Positions 1 through 9,356 of a stretch of DNA of 64,000 bases are shown piece after piece. The position numbers were made by a program, and so were the translations under genes. This stretch comes from Pseudomonas sp. stari2 (GTDB lineage Bacteria; Pseudomonadota; Gammaproteobacteria; Pseudomonadales; Pseudomonadaceae): assembly GCF_040760005.1 (NCBI RefSeq), contig NZ_CP099760.1, forward strand, positions 6,108,001 to 6,172,000. The letters run 5' to 3'. The notes below the pieces were generated by a model that worked only from the letters and a program-made list of their open reading frames with translations, did not search any database and was not told where the DNA came from. The first letter of the stretch is position 1; each line of letters begins with the position of its first letter.

Positions 1-1
1 A

Positions 2-223
2 ACCTTCGAAGGTGCGAAAGCCAAGTTCTGCGTGATGTCGTTCACCACCGACTGGCGCTTCTCCCCCGCTCGCTCGCGGGAACTGGTGGATGCGCTGATG
101 GCTGCGCGCAAGGACGTCAGCTACCTGGAAATCGACGCACCCCAGGGCCACGACGCCTTCCTGATTCCGATCCCGCGTTATTTGCAGGCGTTCGGCAATT
201 ACATGAACCGAATTACGGTGTGA
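2..223 (+). CDS. metX: Homoserine O-succinyl/acetyltransferase MetX, C-terminal part (truncated by window start)
   Basis: This is the last 73 codons of an open frame that enters from the left edge. MetX acylates homoserine, the first committed step of methionine synthesis in the cytoplasm. The segment carries the C-terminal GHDAFL motif, whose His is the catalytic-triad His of this alpha/beta-hydrolase family, preceded by a helix ([20 protein letters not shown]) usual for MetX. metW starts 8 nt after the stop, the standard metX-metW pairing in Pseudomonas, where the enzyme generally uses succinyl-CoA. The acyl donor cannot be judged from this fragment. The first residues seen ([11 protein letters not shown]) are internal, so no start lies in the window. 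Confidence 0.9.
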   Translation, partial: TFEGAKAKFCVMSFTTDWRFSPARSRELVDALMAARKDVSYLEIDAPQGHDAFLIPIPRYLQAFGNYMNRITV

Positions 224-230
224 ACAAGCC

Positions 231-851
231 ATGAGAGCTGATCTGGAAATCATCCAGGAATGGATCCCCGCCGGCAGCCGCGTGCTCGACCTCGGTTGCG
301 GTGACGGCGAGTTGCTGACCTGGCTGCGCGACCACAAACAGGTCACCGGCTATGGCCTGGAAAACGACGCCGACAACATCGCCGAGTGCGTGGCCAAGGG
401 CATCAACGTCATTGAGCAGGACCTGGACAAGGGCCTGGGCAACTTCGCCAGCAACAGCTTCGACGTCGTGGTAATGACCCAGGCCCTGCAAGCCGTACAT
501 TACCCGGACAAGATCCTCGACGAAATGCTGCGGGTCGGTCGCCAGTGCATCATCACCTTCCCCAACTTCGGCCACTGGCGCTGCCGCTGGTATCTGGCGA
601 GCAAGGGCCGGATGCCAGTGTCCGAGTTCCTGCCGTACACCTGGTACAACACGCCGAACATCCACTTCTGCACCTTCGAAGACTTTGAAGAACTTTGCCG
701 CGAACGTGAGGCGAAGGTCATTGATCGGCTTGCCGTGGATCAACAGCACCGTCACGGGTGGGCCAGTAAGCTATGGCCTAATCTGTTAGGTGAGATCGGT
801 ATCTACCGCGTCAGCAGCCCGGGGCTGCAGGATCACAGAATCGCGGTCTGA
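231..851 (+). CDS. metW: Methionine biosynthesis protein MetW
   Basis: A 206-aa class I SAM-methyltransferase-fold protein. The SAM-binding motif VLDLGCGDGELL lies at about residues 18-29. The later stretch around TFPNFGHWRCR (near 108-118) is typical of MetW. MetW is required with MetX for homoserine acylation in Pseudomonas and relatives; its exact chemistry is unsettled. It starts 8 nt after metX with an ATG and forms a two-gene operon with it. Length and motif order are normal. A long antisense frame covers the same region and was discarded. Confidence 0.93.
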   Translation: MRADLEIIQEWIPAGSRVLDLGCGDGELLTWLRDHKQVTGYGLENDADNIAECVAKGINVIEQDLDKGLGNFASNSFDVVVMTQALQAVHYPDKILDEMLRVGRQCIITFPNFGHWRCRWYLASKGRMPVSEFLPYTWYNTPNIHFCTFEDFEELCREREAKVIDRLAVDQQHRHGWASKLWPNLLGEIGIYRVSSPGLQDHRIAV

Positions 852-877
852 ACCACGACATTGCGAGGAGAACGAAC

Positions 878-1312
878 ATGGGACGCCTGATTACCACGCT
901 GTTGGCCGCCTGCCTGAGCCTGTCGGCCGTGGCAGCCGATGCCATCAAGAGCGAGCGCCAGGAAACCTTCGGCGACGTGACGGTGCACTACAACACCTTC
1001 AACTCGACCTACCTGCAACCGGACATCGCCAAGGCTGCCGAGCTGATCCGCAGCAAGAACCAGGGCGTGATCAATGTCTCGGTGATCAAGGACGGCAAGC
1101 CGTTGACCGCCAACGTCACCGGCACGGTGAAAGATCTGACCAGCCAGAGCGTGCCGCTGACCTTCCGCCAGATCACCGAACAGGGCGCGATCTATTACAT
1201 CGCCCAGTACCCGGTGGAACAGCAGGAAACCCGCACCTTTGAAATCAAGGTGCAGACCGGCGACAAGATCAACACCATCAATTTCAACCAAGAGCTTTTC
1301 CCTGGCCAATGA
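878..1312 (+). CDS. DUF4426 family exported protein
   Basis: A 144-aa protein with a clear N-terminal signal peptide ([20 protein letters not shown]), so it is probably periplasmic. The mature part is beta-rich and matches my recollection of the DUF4426 family, which sits next to metW and rdgB in many gamma-proteobacteria. No catalytic motif is visible and its function is unknown. The ATG is preceded by a strong GAGGAG ribosome-binding site. The stop overlaps the rdgB start in an ATGA, so the two genes are translationally coupled. Placement downstream of metXW does not by itself imply a role in methionine metabolism. Confidence 0.8.
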   Translation: MGRLITTLLAACLSLSAVAADAIKSERQETFGDVTVHYNTFNSTYLQPDIAKAAELIRSKNQGVINVSVIKDGKPLTANVTGTVKDLTSQSVPLTFRQITEQGAIYYIAQYPVEQQETRTFEIKVQTGDKINTINFNQELFPGQ

Positions 1313-1905
1313 TCAATCTCAAGCAACTCGTACTGGCCAGCCATAACGCCGGCAAACTCAAGGAACTCCAGGCAATGCTCGGCGAATCGGTGCAATTGCG
1401 CTCGATCGGCGAATTCAGCAGCGTGGAGCCGGAAGAAACCGGCCTGTCGTTCGTCGAGAACGCGATCCTCAAGGCCCGCAACGCCGCGCGCATCTCCGGG
1501 CTGCCGGCGCTGGCAGACGATTCGGGTCTGGCGGTGGACTTCCTCGGCGGTGCGCCGGGCATCTACTCGGCGCGCTATGCCGACGGCAAGGGCGACGCGG
1601 CAAACAACGCCAAACTGCTCGACGCCCTGAAAGACGTGCCTGAAGTCGAGCGCGGCGCACAGTTCGTCTGTGTGCTGGCGCTGGTGCGTCATGCCGACGA
1701 TCCGCTGCCGATTCTGTGCGAAGGCCTGTGGCACGGGCGCATCCTGACCGCCGCCAGCGGTGATCACGGTTTCGGCTACGACCCGTTGTTCTGGGTGCCG
1801 GAGCGTAACGTGTCCAGCGCCGAGCTGAGCCCTAGCGACAAGAACCAGATCAGCCACCGCGCCCGTGCAATGGATCTGCTGCGCCAGCGTCTGGGCTTGA
1901 AATGA
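1309..1905 (+). CDS. rdgB: Non-canonical purine NTP pyrophosphatase, RdgB/HAM1 family
   Basis: A 198-aa protein that hydrolyses dITP, ITP and XTP to monophosphates, keeping deaminated purines out of DNA and RNA. The family signature is present: N-terminal [11 protein letters not shown] (about residues 11-21) for phosphate binding, then the acidic [22 protein letters not shown] block at about 67-88. The C-terminal region [11 protein letters not shown] and SHRARAM is also typical. It overlaps its upstream neighbour and hemW by 4 nt each, so all three are likely one transcript. Confidence 0.95.
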   Translation: MINLKQLVLASHNAGKLKELQAMLGESVQLRSIGEFSSVEPEETGLSFVENAILKARNAARISGLPALADDSGLAVDFLGGAPGIYSARYADGKGDAANNAKLLDALKDVPEVERGAQFVCVLALVRHADDPLPILCEGLWHGRILTAASGDHGFGYDPLFWVPERNVSSAELSPSDKNQISHRARAMDLLRQRLGLK

Positions 1906-3107
1906 CCCGTGCTTCTTCTGCGTCGCCACTGATCGTCGGTGGCGCCGCCTCCTCGCCTCGGGCGCCGTTGCCGACGCTGCCGCCTCTGGCGCTGTACATC
2001 CACATCCCGTGGTGTGTGCGCAAATGCCCTTATTGCGACTTCAACTCGCACACAGCCAGCCCGGTGCTGCCGGAGCAGGAATACGTCGATGCGCTGCTCG
2101 CCGACCTGGATCAGGATCTGCACGCGGTGTACGACCGTGAGTTGAGTTCGATCTTCTTTGGTGGCGGCACGCCGAGCCTGTTCAGTGCCCAAGCCCTTGG
2201 TCGCTTGCTGGAAGGCGTCAAACAACGCATCCCGTTTGCCGATGACATCGAAATCACCCTGGAAGCCAACCCCGGGACTTTCGAGCAAGAGAAGTTCGTC
2301 GCCTACCGCAAACTGGGGATCAATCGTCTGTCGATCGGCGTCCAGAGCTTCCAGCAGGAAAAGCTCAAGGCCCTCGGCCGCATCCACAACGGCGACGAAG
2401 CCGTGCGGGCGGCAGGCATGGCGCGCCAGGCCGGTTTCGATAACTTCAACCTCGACTTGATGCACGGCTTGCCGGACCAGTCGCTGGACGATGCCCTGAG
2501 CGATCTGCGCCAAGCCATCGAACTGAAACCGACGCACATCTCCTGGTATCAGCTCACGCTGGAGCCGAACACCGTGTTCTGGAACCAGCCGCCAGTGCTG
2601 CCGGAAGACGACACGCTGTGGGACATTCAAGAAGCCGGACAGGCGCTGCTGGCCGAACACGGTTACGCGCAGTACGAGGTTTCCGCTTACGCCCAACCGG
2701 GTCGTCCGGCGCGGCATAACCTCAACTACTGGAGTTTCGGCGACTTCATCGGCATCGGCGCCGGCGCCCACGGCAAGCTCAGCCATCCGGACGGGCGCAT
2801 CGTGCGCACTTGGAAGACGCGCTTGCCGAAGGACTACCTCAACCCGGCCAAAAGTTTCCAGGCCGGCGAGAAAGCCCTGACCAACGACGAGATGCCATTC
2901 GAGTTCCTGATGAACGCCCTGCGCCTGACTGCCGGCGTCGAATCACGCCTGTATCCCGAGCGCACCGGCCTGCCGCTGGAGAGCCTCGATGAACACCGCC
3001 GCGAGGCCGAACAAAGCGGTCTGTTGCAGGTCGAACCGTCACGTCTGGCGGCCACCGAGCGCGGACAACTCTTTCTCAACGATTTACTGCAGAAATTTCT
3101 GAGCTGA
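1902..3107 (+). CDS. hemW: Radical SAM heme chaperone HemW (formerly oxygen-independent coproporphyrinogen oxidase-like)
   Basis: A 401-aa radical SAM protein. The CX3CX2C cluster motif is in [16 protein letters not shown] (Cys38, Cys42, Cys45), followed by [10 protein letters not shown], the glycine-rich SAM motif. A C-terminal HemN-type domain follows. HemW delivers heme to target enzymes and lacks the extra N-terminal features of true HemN; spacing here fits HemW. The first 30 residues are a low-complexity Ser/Pro/Leu extension, so a later start is conceivable, but the ATG overlaps the rdgB stop by 4 nt, which supports it. Confidence 0.93.
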   Translation: MTRASSASPLIVGGAASSPRAPLPTLPPLALYIHIPWCVRKCPYCDFNSHTASPVLPEQEYVDALLADLDQDLHAVYDRELSSIFFGGGTPSLFSAQALGRLLEGVKQRIPFADDIEITLEANPGTFEQEKFVAYRKLGINRLSIGVQSFQQEKLKALGRIHNGDEAVRAAGMARQAGFDNFNLDLMHGLPDQSLDDALSDLRQAIELKPTHISWYQLTLEPNTVFWNQPPVLPEDDTLWDIQEAGQALLAEHGYAQYEVSAYAQPGRPARHNLNYWSFGDFIGIGAGAHGKLSHPDGRIVRTWKTRLPKDYLNPAKSFQAGEKALTNDEMPFEFLMNALRLTAGVESRLYPERTGLPLESLDEHRREAEQSGLLQVEPSRLAATERGQLFLNDLLQKFLS

Positions 3108-3127
3108 ATGGCTCCCGGGGAAACCGC

Positions 3128-3451
3128 ATGGATTTGATACTCGACCTGCTCGCCACTGTCTCCCGCTGGAGCCGCAGCAACCTCTCGGAAATCGCGCTGG
3201 CTCTGGTGGGCTGCCTGCTGGTGCTGTTCGGCGCCGACTTCAAAGGCTGGGTCGAGCAACGCCTGGGCAGCATCGCCGGCGCCCTGCGCGTCCCGCTGAT
3301 GGCCCTGCTGTGCATGATCGGCAGCGGCGCGGCGCTGATCTACGCCACACCCTGGGTGGTGAAGGGGCTGAGCCAGTTCAACAACTACAGCCTGGCGCCG
3401 GTGTTGTTGGTGGTGCTGGTGCTGATTGGCGTGGTCGCTGACCGCCGCTGA
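3128..3451 (+). CDS. DUF3392 family small membrane protein
   Basis: A 107-aa protein with about three hydrophobic segments: roughly residues 17-36 (SEIALALVGCLLVLFGADF), 55-79 (MALLCMIGSGAALIYATPWVV) and 88-106. It starts 20 nt after hemW and is probably in the same transcript. It matches my memory of the DUF3392 family of inner-membrane proteins. There is no known function and no motif beyond the membrane spans. Confidence 0.75.
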   Translation: MDLILDLLATVSRWSRSNLSEIALALVGCLLVLFGADFKGWVEQRLGSIAGALRVPLMALLCMIGSGAALIYATPWVVKGLSQFNNYSLAPVLLVVLVLIGVVADRR

Positions 3452-3473
3452 TTTTCAGCACACACAAAATAAC

Positions 3474-3563
3474 TGTGGGAGCGAGCCTGCTCGCGATAGC
3501 GACTTAACATTCAACATCATCGTTGACTGTCAGACCGTTATCGCGAGCAGGCTCGCTCCCACA
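3474..3563. repeat. REP-like inverted repeat pair
   Basis: Two 25-nt arms that are exact reverse complements lie at 3474-3498 and 3539-3563, separated by 40 nt. Each arm begins TGTGGGAGCGAGCCTGCTCG and contains its own small GCGAGC..GCTCGC palindrome. This is the usual look of repetitive extragenic palindromes in P. fluorescens-group genomes. It lies between two convergent genes, where it may also act as a bidirectional terminator or mRNA stabiliser. Confidence 0.8.
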
Positions 3564-3581
3564 TGGGGTTCTGCGTAAGGC

Positions 3582-4307
3582 TTAAGCGAGCTTTTCGAAC
3601 TTCAGATCCCACACGCCATGCCCAAGACGTTCGCCGCGGCGTTCGAACTTGGTGATCGGGCGTTCGGCCGGGCGTGGTACGCACTTGCCGTCTTCGGCGA
3701 GGTTGCGATAGCCCGGGGCGACGTTCATCACTTCCAGCATGTATTCGGCGTACGGCTCCCAGTCGGTGGCCATGTGCAGAATGCCGCCAACCTTCAGCTT
3801 GCTGCGCACCAGTTCAGCGAAGGACGCCTGAACGATGCGGCGCTTGTGGTGGCGGCTCTTGTGCCACGGATCCGGGAAAAACAGCATCAGGCGATCGAGG
3901 CTGTTGTCGGCGATGCAGCGGTTGAGCACCTCGATCGCGTCGCAATCGTAGACCCGCAGATTGGTCAGGCCCTGGGTCAGCACGCCGTTGAGCAGCGCGC
4001 CAACACCCGGACGGTGAACCTCGACACCGATGAAATCCTGCTCCGGCGCAGCGGCTGCCATTTCCAGCAGCGAGTGGCCCATGCCGAAACCGATCTCCAG
4101 CGAACGCGGCGCGGAACGGCCGAACACCTGATCGTAATCCACAGGCGCATCGGCCAGCGGCAGGACGAACTTCGGCGCGCCCTGATCCAGGCCGCGCTGC
4201 TGGCCTTCGGTCATGCGCCCGGCGCGCATCACAAAGCTCTTGATGCGGCGGTGTTGGCGCTCGTCGCCTTCTTCCGTCTGGATTGGCGTGTCGTTCGATT
4301 CAGTCAT
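3582..4307 (-). CDS. trmB: tRNA (guanine-N7-)-methyltransferase TrmB
   Basis: A 241-aa SAM-dependent methyltransferase making m7G46 in the tRNA variable loop. The SAM motif [15 protein letters not shown] sits at about residues 70-84, and the family signature [16 protein letters not shown] at about 144-159. A TTG lies one codon upstream, but the ATG at 4307 gives the MTESNDTP start and is preferred. It begins 9 nt after thiG and ends the thiS-thiG-trmB unit. Its 3' end faces the preceding plus-strand genes across the REP-like repeat. Confidence 0.94.
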   Translation of the reverse strand: MTESNDTPIQTEEGDERQHRRIKSFVMRAGRMTEGQQRGLDQGAPKFVLPLADAPVDYDQVFGRSAPRSLEIGFGMGHSLLEMAAAAPEQDFIGVEVHRPGVGALLNGVLTQGLTNLRVYDCDAIEVLNRCIADNSLDRLMLFFPDPWHKSRHHKRRIVQASFAELVRSKLKVGGILHMATDWEPYAEYMLEVMNVAPGYRNLAEDGKCVPRPAERPITKFERRGERLGHGVWDLKFEKLA

Positions 4308-4316
4308 CAATAGCTC

Positions 4317-5111
4317 TTACTTGATCAGACCATCCAGCGGCGAAGAGGCGCTGGCATAGAGTTTTTTCGGCATGCGGCCGGCGAGGTAGGCCAGGCGGCC
4401 CGCGACGATCGCGTGTTTCATGGCTTCAGCCATCATGATCGGCTGCTGAGCGTGGGCGATCGCCGAGTTCATCAGCACCGCATCACAGCCCAGCTCCATG
4501 GAGATGGTGGCGTCGGAAGCGGTGCCGACACCAGCATCCACCAGCACCGGGATCTTGGCTTCTTCGAGGATGATCTGCAGGTTGTACGGGTTGCAGATCC
4601 CCAGGCCCGAACCGATCAGACCGGCCAGCGGCATCACCGCGATGCAGCCGATTTCCGCCAGTTGCCGGGCGATGATCGGATCATCACTGGTGTAAACCAT
4701 CACATCGAAGCCTTCCTTGACCAGCACTTCGGCGGCCTTGAGGGTTTCGATCACGTTGGGGAACAGGGTTTTCTGGTCGGCCAGCACTTCCAGCTTCACC
4801 AGGTTATGACCATCGAGCAGCTCACGGGCCAGGCGACAGGTGCGCACAGCCTCGACAGCGTCGTAGCAACCGGCGGTGTTCGGCAGAAAGGTGTAGCGAT
4901 CCGGCGACAGTACGTCGAGCAGGTTCGGCTCGCCTTCGATCTGTCCCAGGTTGGTGCGGCGCACGGCAAAGGTGACGATCTCGGCACCCGAGGCTTCGAT
5001 GGCCAGGCGGGTTTCTTCCATGTCACGGTACTTGCCGGTACCGACCAGCAAACGCGACTGGTAAGTACGACCGGCCAGAACGAAAGGCTTGTCGCTACGA
5101 ACGATGCTCAT
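4317..5111 (-). CDS. thiG: Thiazole synthase ThiG
   Basis: A 264-aa TIM-barrel enzyme that builds the thiazole phosphate of thiamine from 1-deoxyxylulose 5-phosphate, dehydroglycine and the ThiS thiocarboxylate. The Schiff-base lysine is in HNLVKLEVL (Lys106). The phosphate-binding loop [14 protein letters not shown] lies near the C-terminus. The open frame extends 20 codons upstream, but the ATG at 5111 has an AGAGG Shine-Dalgarno 8 nt away and gives the family length. It lies 60 nt downstream of thiS. Confidence 0.95.
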   Translation of the reverse strand: MSIVRSDKPFVLAGRTYQSRLLVGTGKYRDMEETRLAIEASGAEIVTFAVRRTNLGQIEGEPNLLDVLSPDRYTFLPNTAGCYDAVEAVRTCRLARELLDGHNLVKLEVLADQKTLFPNVIETLKAAEVLVKEGFDVMVYTSDDPIIARQLAEIGCIAVMPLAGLIGSGLGICNPYNLQIILEEAKIPVLVDAGVGTASDATISMELGCDAVLMNSAIAHAQQPIMMAEAMKHAIVAGRLAYLAGRMPKKLYASASSPLDGLIK

Positions 5112-5171
5112 GGGAAATCCTCTGTTGGGGTGAGGGTCTTGCAGAATTCTCGGCCGATGCAGGCCTGGCAA

Positions 5172-5372
5172 CTAGCCGCCGCCGATGGCGTGCACCACTT
5201 CGACATTGTCGCCGTCGTTCAAAGTGGTGTCGGCGTGCTGGCTGCGCGGGACGATATCCAGATTGAGCTCGACCGCGACGCGGCGTCCGGTCAGGTCCAG
5301 ACGGGTCAGCAGGGCCGCAACGGTTTCACCGTCGGGCAGTTCAAGGGATTCGCCGTTCAACTGAATGCGCAT
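5172..5372 (-). CDS. thiS: Sulfur carrier protein ThiS
   Basis: A 66-aa ubiquitin-like sulfur carrier. Its C-terminal Gly-Gly (HAIGGG end) is adenylated and thiocarboxylated to supply sulfur to ThiG. The open frame runs 16 codons further upstream, but the ATG at 5372 ([12 protein letters not shown]) gives the family length. It is the first gene of the thiS-thiG-trmB unit. No TPP riboswitch (THI box) could be recognised upstream of it; the 71 nt to the DUF423 stop at 5444 is short. Confidence 0.94.
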   Translation of the reverse strand: MRIQLNGESLELPDGETVAALLTRLDLTGRRVAVELNLDIVPRSQHADTTLNDGDNVEVVHAIGGG

Positions 5373-5443
5373 GCCGGATGCCGCCATCATTTTTAGGGGG
5401 TGGCATTCTAGCCCGATCATGACCTAAAGGTCAGCACCAAGCG

Positions 5444-5824
5444 TCAAGCGGTTGGCTGCAGGCGCCAGGCGGCGAGTCCGAGGCACAGCCAGCCGATCAG
5501 GAATGCCAGGCCACCGAATGGGGTGATGATGCCGAGCTTGCCGATGCCGAGGGTGGTCAACAGGTACAGGCTGCCAGAGAACAGCAGGATACCAATGCTG
5601 AACGAGATGCCGGCCCAGGCGACCAGACGCCCCTGAAGCTGCGTGGCCAGCAGCGCCACGCCGAACAGCGCCAATGCGTGTACCAACTGATACATGACGC
5701 CAGTGTGGAAGATCGCCAGGAACTCCGGGGTCAGGCGGTTTTTCAGGCCATGGGCGGCGAATGCGCCGAGGCCGACACCAGTGAAACCAAAGAAGGCAGC
5801 CAGCATCAGAAAGCTACGCAGCAT
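5444..5824 (-). CDS. DUF423 family inner-membrane protein
   Basis: A 126-aa protein with four predicted membrane spans and the family's N-terminal pattern GFTGVGLGAFAAHGLK (about residues 11-26). The DUF423/YgdD family is widespread and has no established function. An in-frame upstream GAATTCTACATG extension exists, but MLRSFLM at 5824 gives the usual family start. It is on the same strand as thiS, 71 nt upstream of it, and diverges from mtgA. Confidence 0.82.
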   Translation of the reverse strand: MLRSFLMLAAFFGFTGVGLGAFAAHGLKNRLTPEFLAIFHTGVMYQLVHALALFGVALLATQLQGRLVAWAGISFSIGILLFSGSLYLLTTLGIGKLGIITPFGGLAFLIGWLCLGLAAWRLQPTA

Positions 5825-5859
5825 GTAGAACTCCACTCAGACTCGATCGGCAGGGTCTG

Positions 5860-5865
5860 TATAAT
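5860..5865 (+). promoter_or_regulatory. Candidate -10 element for mtgA
   Basis: A perfect TATAAT lies 33 nt before the mtgA ATG, preceded directly by TG. The -35 region 16-17 nt upstream is poor (CAGACT-like), so this would be a TG-assisted promoter. It lies in the short divergent gap between the DUF423 gene and mtgA. Confidence 0.45.
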
Positions 5866-5898
5866 GGCCCGCTCAACCGGTTCGGCCAAGCCATCTCT

Positions 5899-6621
5899 AT
5901 GCTGCGTTTATTTCTCCGTCGTTTCACGAAGGCCCTGCTCTGGTTCGCGGGCGGCAGCGTATTGCTGGTGTTGGTGTTTCGCTTTGTGCCGCCACCGGGC
6001 ACTGCGCTGATGGTCGAGCGCAAGATCGAATCCTGGGTCGAGGGCGAACCGATCGATCTGCAACGCACCTGGAAGCCGTGGGACGAAATTTCCGATGACC
6101 TGAAGGTCGCGGTGATTGCCGGCGAAGACCAGAAATTCCCCGAGCACTGGGGTTTTGACCTGAGTGCGATCAAGGCTGCACTGGCCCACAACGAACTCGG
6201 TGGCTCGATTCGCGGCGCCAGCACGTTGAGTCAGCAAGTGTCGAAGAACCTGTTCCTGTGGTCGGGCCGCAGTTATCTGCGCAAAGGCCTGGAAGCGTGG
6301 TTCACCGCACTGATCGAAGTGTTCTGGCCCAAGCAGCGGATACTTGAGGTGTACCTGAACAGTGTCGAATGGGATGACGGCGTGTTTGGCGCCGAAGCAG
6401 CGGCACGGCATCACTTTGGCGTGAGCGCCAAGTCATTGTCCCGGCAGCAGGCGAGTTATCTGGCGGCCGTATTGCCCAATCCCCGGGTCTGGAGCGCCAG
6501 CCACCCGACTTCCTATGTTTCGCGCCGGGCCGGATGGATTCGCCAGCAGATGAGCCAGCTGGGTGGCGACAGCTATCTGCTGACACTCGATGATTCACGC
6601 CGCGCGCCCTGGGCCCAATGA
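5899..6621 (+). CDS. mtgA: Monofunctional biosynthetic peptidoglycan transglycosylase MtgA
   Basis: A 240-aa GT51 family protein that polymerises lipid II into glycan strands in the periplasm. It has one N-terminal membrane anchor (about residues 8-30). Motif 1, AGEDQKFPEHWGFD, carries the catalytic Glu (about residue 75), followed by GASTLSQQVSKNLFL and a later EVYLNSVEWDDGVFGAEAAA. There is no transpeptidase domain. Length is normal for MtgA. It ends in a bidirectional terminator shared with rpoH. Confidence 0.94.
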   Translation: MLRLFLRRFTKALLWFAGGSVLLVLVFRFVPPPGTALMVERKIESWVEGEPIDLQRTWKPWDEISDDLKVAVIAGEDQKFPEHWGFDLSAIKAALAHNELGGSIRGASTLSQQVSKNLFLWSGRSYLRKGLEAWFTALIEVFWPKQRILEVYLNSVEWDDGVFGAEAAARHHFGVSAKSLSRQQASYLAAVLPNPRVWSASHPTSYVSRRAGWIRQQMSQLGGDSYLLTLDDSRRAPWAQ

Positions 6622-6639
6622 GTTTCTGAAGTGCACACA

Positions 6640-6677
6640 AAAACGCCCCGATCATCGCTGATCGGGGCGTTTTTTTA
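6640..6677. terminator. Bidirectional rho-independent terminator between mtgA and rpoH
   Basis: A 12-bp stem with arms AAACGCCCCGAT (6641-6652) and ATCGGGGCGTTT (6661-6672) encloses an 8-nt loop. A T-run follows on the plus strand and an A-run precedes it, so it can end both converging genes. Confidence 0.92.
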
Positions 6678-6692
6678 TTGCCGGACTACCGG

Positions 6693-7547
6693 TTACGCGG
6701 CAATCGACAACTTCAGCTTGTTCATCGCGCTCTTCTCAAGCTGACGGATCCGCTCGGCCGACACGTTGTACTTCTGCGCCAGGTCATGCAGCGTGGCTTT
6801 CTCTTCTGCCAGCCAGCGCTGGTAGAGGATGTCGCGGCTGCGCTCGTCCAGCACTTCCAGTGCTTCGTGCAGGTTGTGATTGGAGTTGTCGCTCCAGTCG
6901 GCATCTTCCAGCTGACGCGCCGGGTCGTATCGGTGGTCTTCCAGGTAGTTGGCCGGCGACTGGAAAGCGCTGTCGTCGTCAGCTTCGGCAGCCGGGTCGA
7001 AGGCCATGTCATGGCCGGTCAGGCGACTTTCCATCTCACGCACTTCACGGGGCTCGACGCCGAGGCTTTCCGCCACACGGTGGACTTCCTCGTTGTTCAG
7101 CCAGGCCAGTCGTTTCTTCTGGCTGCGCAGGTTGAAGAACAGCTTGCGCTGGGCTTTGGTGGTCGCGACTTTAACGATCCGCCAGTTGCGCAGGATGAAC
7201 TCGTGAATCTCGGCCTTGATCCAGTGCACCGCGAAGGACACCAGACGCACGCCCATTTCCGGGTTGAAACGCTTCACGGCCTTCATCAGGCCGACGTTAC
7301 CTTCCTGGATCAGGTCAGCCTGAGCCAGACCGTAGCCGGAATAGCTACGGGCAATGTGTACGACAAATCGCAGGTGGGCGAGCACCATCTGCCGAGCCGC
7401 CCCAAGATCCTGCTCATAGTAGAGACTCTCGGCCAGTTCACGCTCCTGCTCCGGCGTCAGCAATGGAATGCTGTTGACGGTGTGCACATAGGCTTCCAGG
7501 TTTGCGCCCGGAACCAATGCATACGCAGGTTGCAAAGAATTGGTCAT
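6693..7547 (-). CDS. rpoH: RNA polymerase heat-shock sigma factor RpoH (sigma-32)
   Basis: A 284-aa group 3 sigma-70 family factor. Region 2 ([20 protein letters not shown], then [17 protein letters not shown]) recognises core and the -10 element. The RpoH box QRKLFFNLR is near residues 133-141. Region 4, with a C-terminal helix-turn-helix ([22 protein letters not shown]), reads the -35 element. The ATG at 7547 gives the standard Pseudomonas length; the open frame upstream is 24 codons longer but has no support. It lies 115 nt downstream of ftsX and has its own candidate sigma-E-type promoter in that gap. Confidence 0.97.
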   Translation of the reverse strand: MTNSLQPAYALVPGANLEAYVHTVNSIPLLTPEQERELAESLYYEQDLGAARQMVLAHLRFVVHIARSYSGYGLAQADLIQEGNVGLMKAVKRFNPEMGVRLVSFAVHWIKAEIHEFILRNWRIVKVATTKAQRKLFFNLRSQKKRLAWLNNEEVHRVAESLGVEPREVREMESRLTGHDMAFDPAAEADDDSAFQSPANYLEDHRYDPARQLEDADWSDNSNHNLHEALEVLDERSRDILYQRWLAEEKATLHDLAQKYNVSAERIRQLEKSAMNKLKLSIAA

Positions 7548-7596
7548 ACGAAAAAACCTCCGACTTACATACTCGCGCCTTTCGGCACTGCGAAAA

Positions 7597-7624
7597 ATTG
7601 ACCGGAAACTCAGGTACAAGTTCC
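7597..7624 (-). promoter_or_regulatory. Candidate AlgU (sigma-E)-type promoter for rpoH
   Basis: Read on the minus strand, GGAACTT (7618-7624) is followed by a 16-nt spacer and TCAAT (7597-7601), close to the AlgU/RpoE pattern GAACTT-N16/17-TCnnA. The predicted transcript would start about 40 nt before the rpoH ATG. AlgU-dependent transcription of rpoH is reported for P. aeruginosa, so the match is biologically sensible. It is a pattern match only. Confidence 0.55.
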
Positions 7625-7662
7625 CTAAAAAACCGCAAGGTCAATCACGCGCAAAAAAGATT

Positions 7663-8688
7663 CTACTTCGGCGCCAGCTCCCTGAGATGACGTGCGACTG
7701 CAATCCATGCACCGATATAACCCAACAGCACCGCACCAAGCAAGAGCGACAGACCGTCGGCAACTGGCACTCCGGCCAGTGCGAAATCACTGCCATAAAG
7801 GCCGGCCAGCCCAACCACCGCGTCGTTCAGCCAGTTCAGGCCGAACGCCAGCACTCCCCAGGACAGCAGCCCCGCACCGAAGCCATACAGCGCGCCCATA
7901 TAAAGGAAGGGGCGACGCACATAGCTGTCGGTGCCGCCGACGAGTTTAATCACTTCTATCTCTGTGCGGCGGTTTTCAATATGAAGACGAATGGTATTGC
8001 CTATCACCAAAAGTAATGCGGAAACCAGCAACACCGTCAGACCGAAGACAAAGCGGTCGCCGAGCTTGAGGATGGCGGCCAGACGCTCGACCCAGACTAG
8101 ATCAAGTTGCGCCTGTTGTACCTTGGGCAGCTCGGAAAGTTTTTGTCTTAATGCTTCCAGGGTCGACTTGTCGACCTCGTTCGGCGTGACCAGCACCACG
8201 CCCGGCAACGGGTTTTCCGGCAGCTCGCGCAGGGCTTCGCCCAGTCCGGACTGCTGCTGGAACTCTTCCAGCGCCTGGTCGCGACCGACATATTCAGCAT
8301 CAGCTACACCGGGCATGCCCTTGATCTGATCCCGCAGCTTCTCGCCTTGAGCCGGACTGGCCTCGAGCTCCAGGTACAGCGAAATCTGTGCCGCACGCTG
8401 CCAGGAACCGCCCAGTCGCTCGACGTTATTCAGCAACAGCGACAGCCCCATCGGCAGGCTCAGCGCCACCGCCATCACCATGCAGGTGAAAAAGCTGCCG
8501 ATCGGCTGCTTGCCAAGACGGCGCAGGCTGTCCAGCAGGCTGGCACGGTGGCTTTCGATCCAGGCGTGAAACAGCGTGGCGAAGTCCGGACCATCATCCT
8601 CGTCGTGCTTTTTCTTCTTCGGCGGCTGCGGATCGGCGGCCTTCGGGGCCACGCGCTCGGAAACCTTCGGACTACGTGTTGCACTCAT
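7663..8688 (-). CDS. ftsX: Cell division protein FtsX
   Basis: A 341-aa inner-membrane protein with a cytoplasmic N-terminal tail rich in Pro/Lys (residues 1-70), a first membrane span near 75-95, a periplasmic domain to about 220, and three further spans. This is the FtsX/MacB-like permease topology. With FtsE it controls septal peptidoglycan hydrolases through EnvC-like activators. Its start overlaps the ftsE stop by 4 nt (ATGA), so expression is coupled in the ftsY-ftsE-ftsX operon. Confidence 0.94.
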   Translation of the reverse strand: MSATRSPKVSERVAPKAADPQPPKKKKHDEDDGPDFATLFHAWIESHRASLLDSLRRLGKQPIGSFFTCMVMAVALSLPMGLSLLLNNVERLGGSWQRAAQISLYLELEASPAQGEKLRDQIKGMPGVADAEYVGRDQALEEFQQQSGLGEALRELPENPLPGVVLVTPNEVDKSTLEALRQKLSELPKVQQAQLDLVWVERLAAILKLGDRFVFGLTVLLVSALLLVIGNTIRLHIENRRTEIEVIKLVGGTDSYVRRPFLYMGALYGFGAGLLSWGVLAFGLNWLNDAVVGLAGLYGSDFALAGVPVADGLSLLLGAVLLGYIGAWIAVARHLRELAPK

Positions 8689-9356
8689 ACGCCGGCCTCC
8701 CCGTCGCCGATCAATCGGCCGCGTTGCAGGGTCAGCATGCGATGGCGCATGCGCGCAATCAGGGCCAGGTCGTGACTGGCGATCAGCACGCTGGTGCCCA
8801 GACGGTTGATGTCTTCGAACACGCCCATGATCTCGGCCGCCAGACGCGGGTCGAGGTTACCGGTCGGTTCGTCCGCCAGCAGCAGGGCCGGGCGGTGCAC
8901 GATGGCGCGGGCAATGCCGACGCGCTGTTGCTGACCGGTGGAAAGGTCGCCGGGGTACAGATCGGTCTTGTCCGACAGCGCCACGCGCTCCAGCGCCGAA
9001 TCGACGCGTTTGGCGATTTCCGCCTTGGACAGCCCGAGGATCTGCAACGGCAGCGCGACGTTGTTGAACACCGTGCGATCGAACAGCAACTGGTGATTCT
9101 GGAACACCACGCCGATCTGCCGACGCAGGAACGGGATCTGCGCATTGCTGATGGTGCTCAGGTCTTGCCCGGCCAGCAGCAGTTTGCCGCTGGTCGGACG
9201 CTCCATCGCCAGCAGCAGGCGCAACAGGGTGGATTTACCGGCACCAGAGTGGCCGGTGACAAACAGGAACTCGCCGCGACGGACTCGAAAGCTCAGCTCA
9301 TGCAAGCCGACGTGACCGTTCGGGTAGCGCTTACCGACCTGTTCGAAACGAATCAT
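8685..9356 (-). CDS. ftsE: Cell division ATP-binding protein FtsE
   Basis: A 223-aa ABC ATPase. Walker A is GHSGAGKST (about residues 35-43), the signature is LSTGQQQRVGIARA (about 137-150), and Walker B is ALLLADEPTGNLD (about 156-168). It pairs with FtsX at the divisome and couples ATP hydrolysis to septal wall cleavage. It overlaps ftsY upstream and ftsX downstream by 4 nt each. Confidence 0.96.
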   Translation of the reverse strand: MIRFEQVGKRYPNGHVGLHELSFRVRRGEFLFVTGHSGAGKSTLLRLLLAMERPTSGKLLLAGQDLSTISNAQIPFLRRQIGVVFQNHQLLFDRTVFNNVALPLQILGLSKAEIAKRVDSALERVALSDKTDLYPGDLSTGQQQRVGIARAIVHRPALLLADEPTGNLDPRLAAEIMGVFEDINRLGTSVLIASHDLALIARMRHRMLTLQRGRLIGDGEAGV

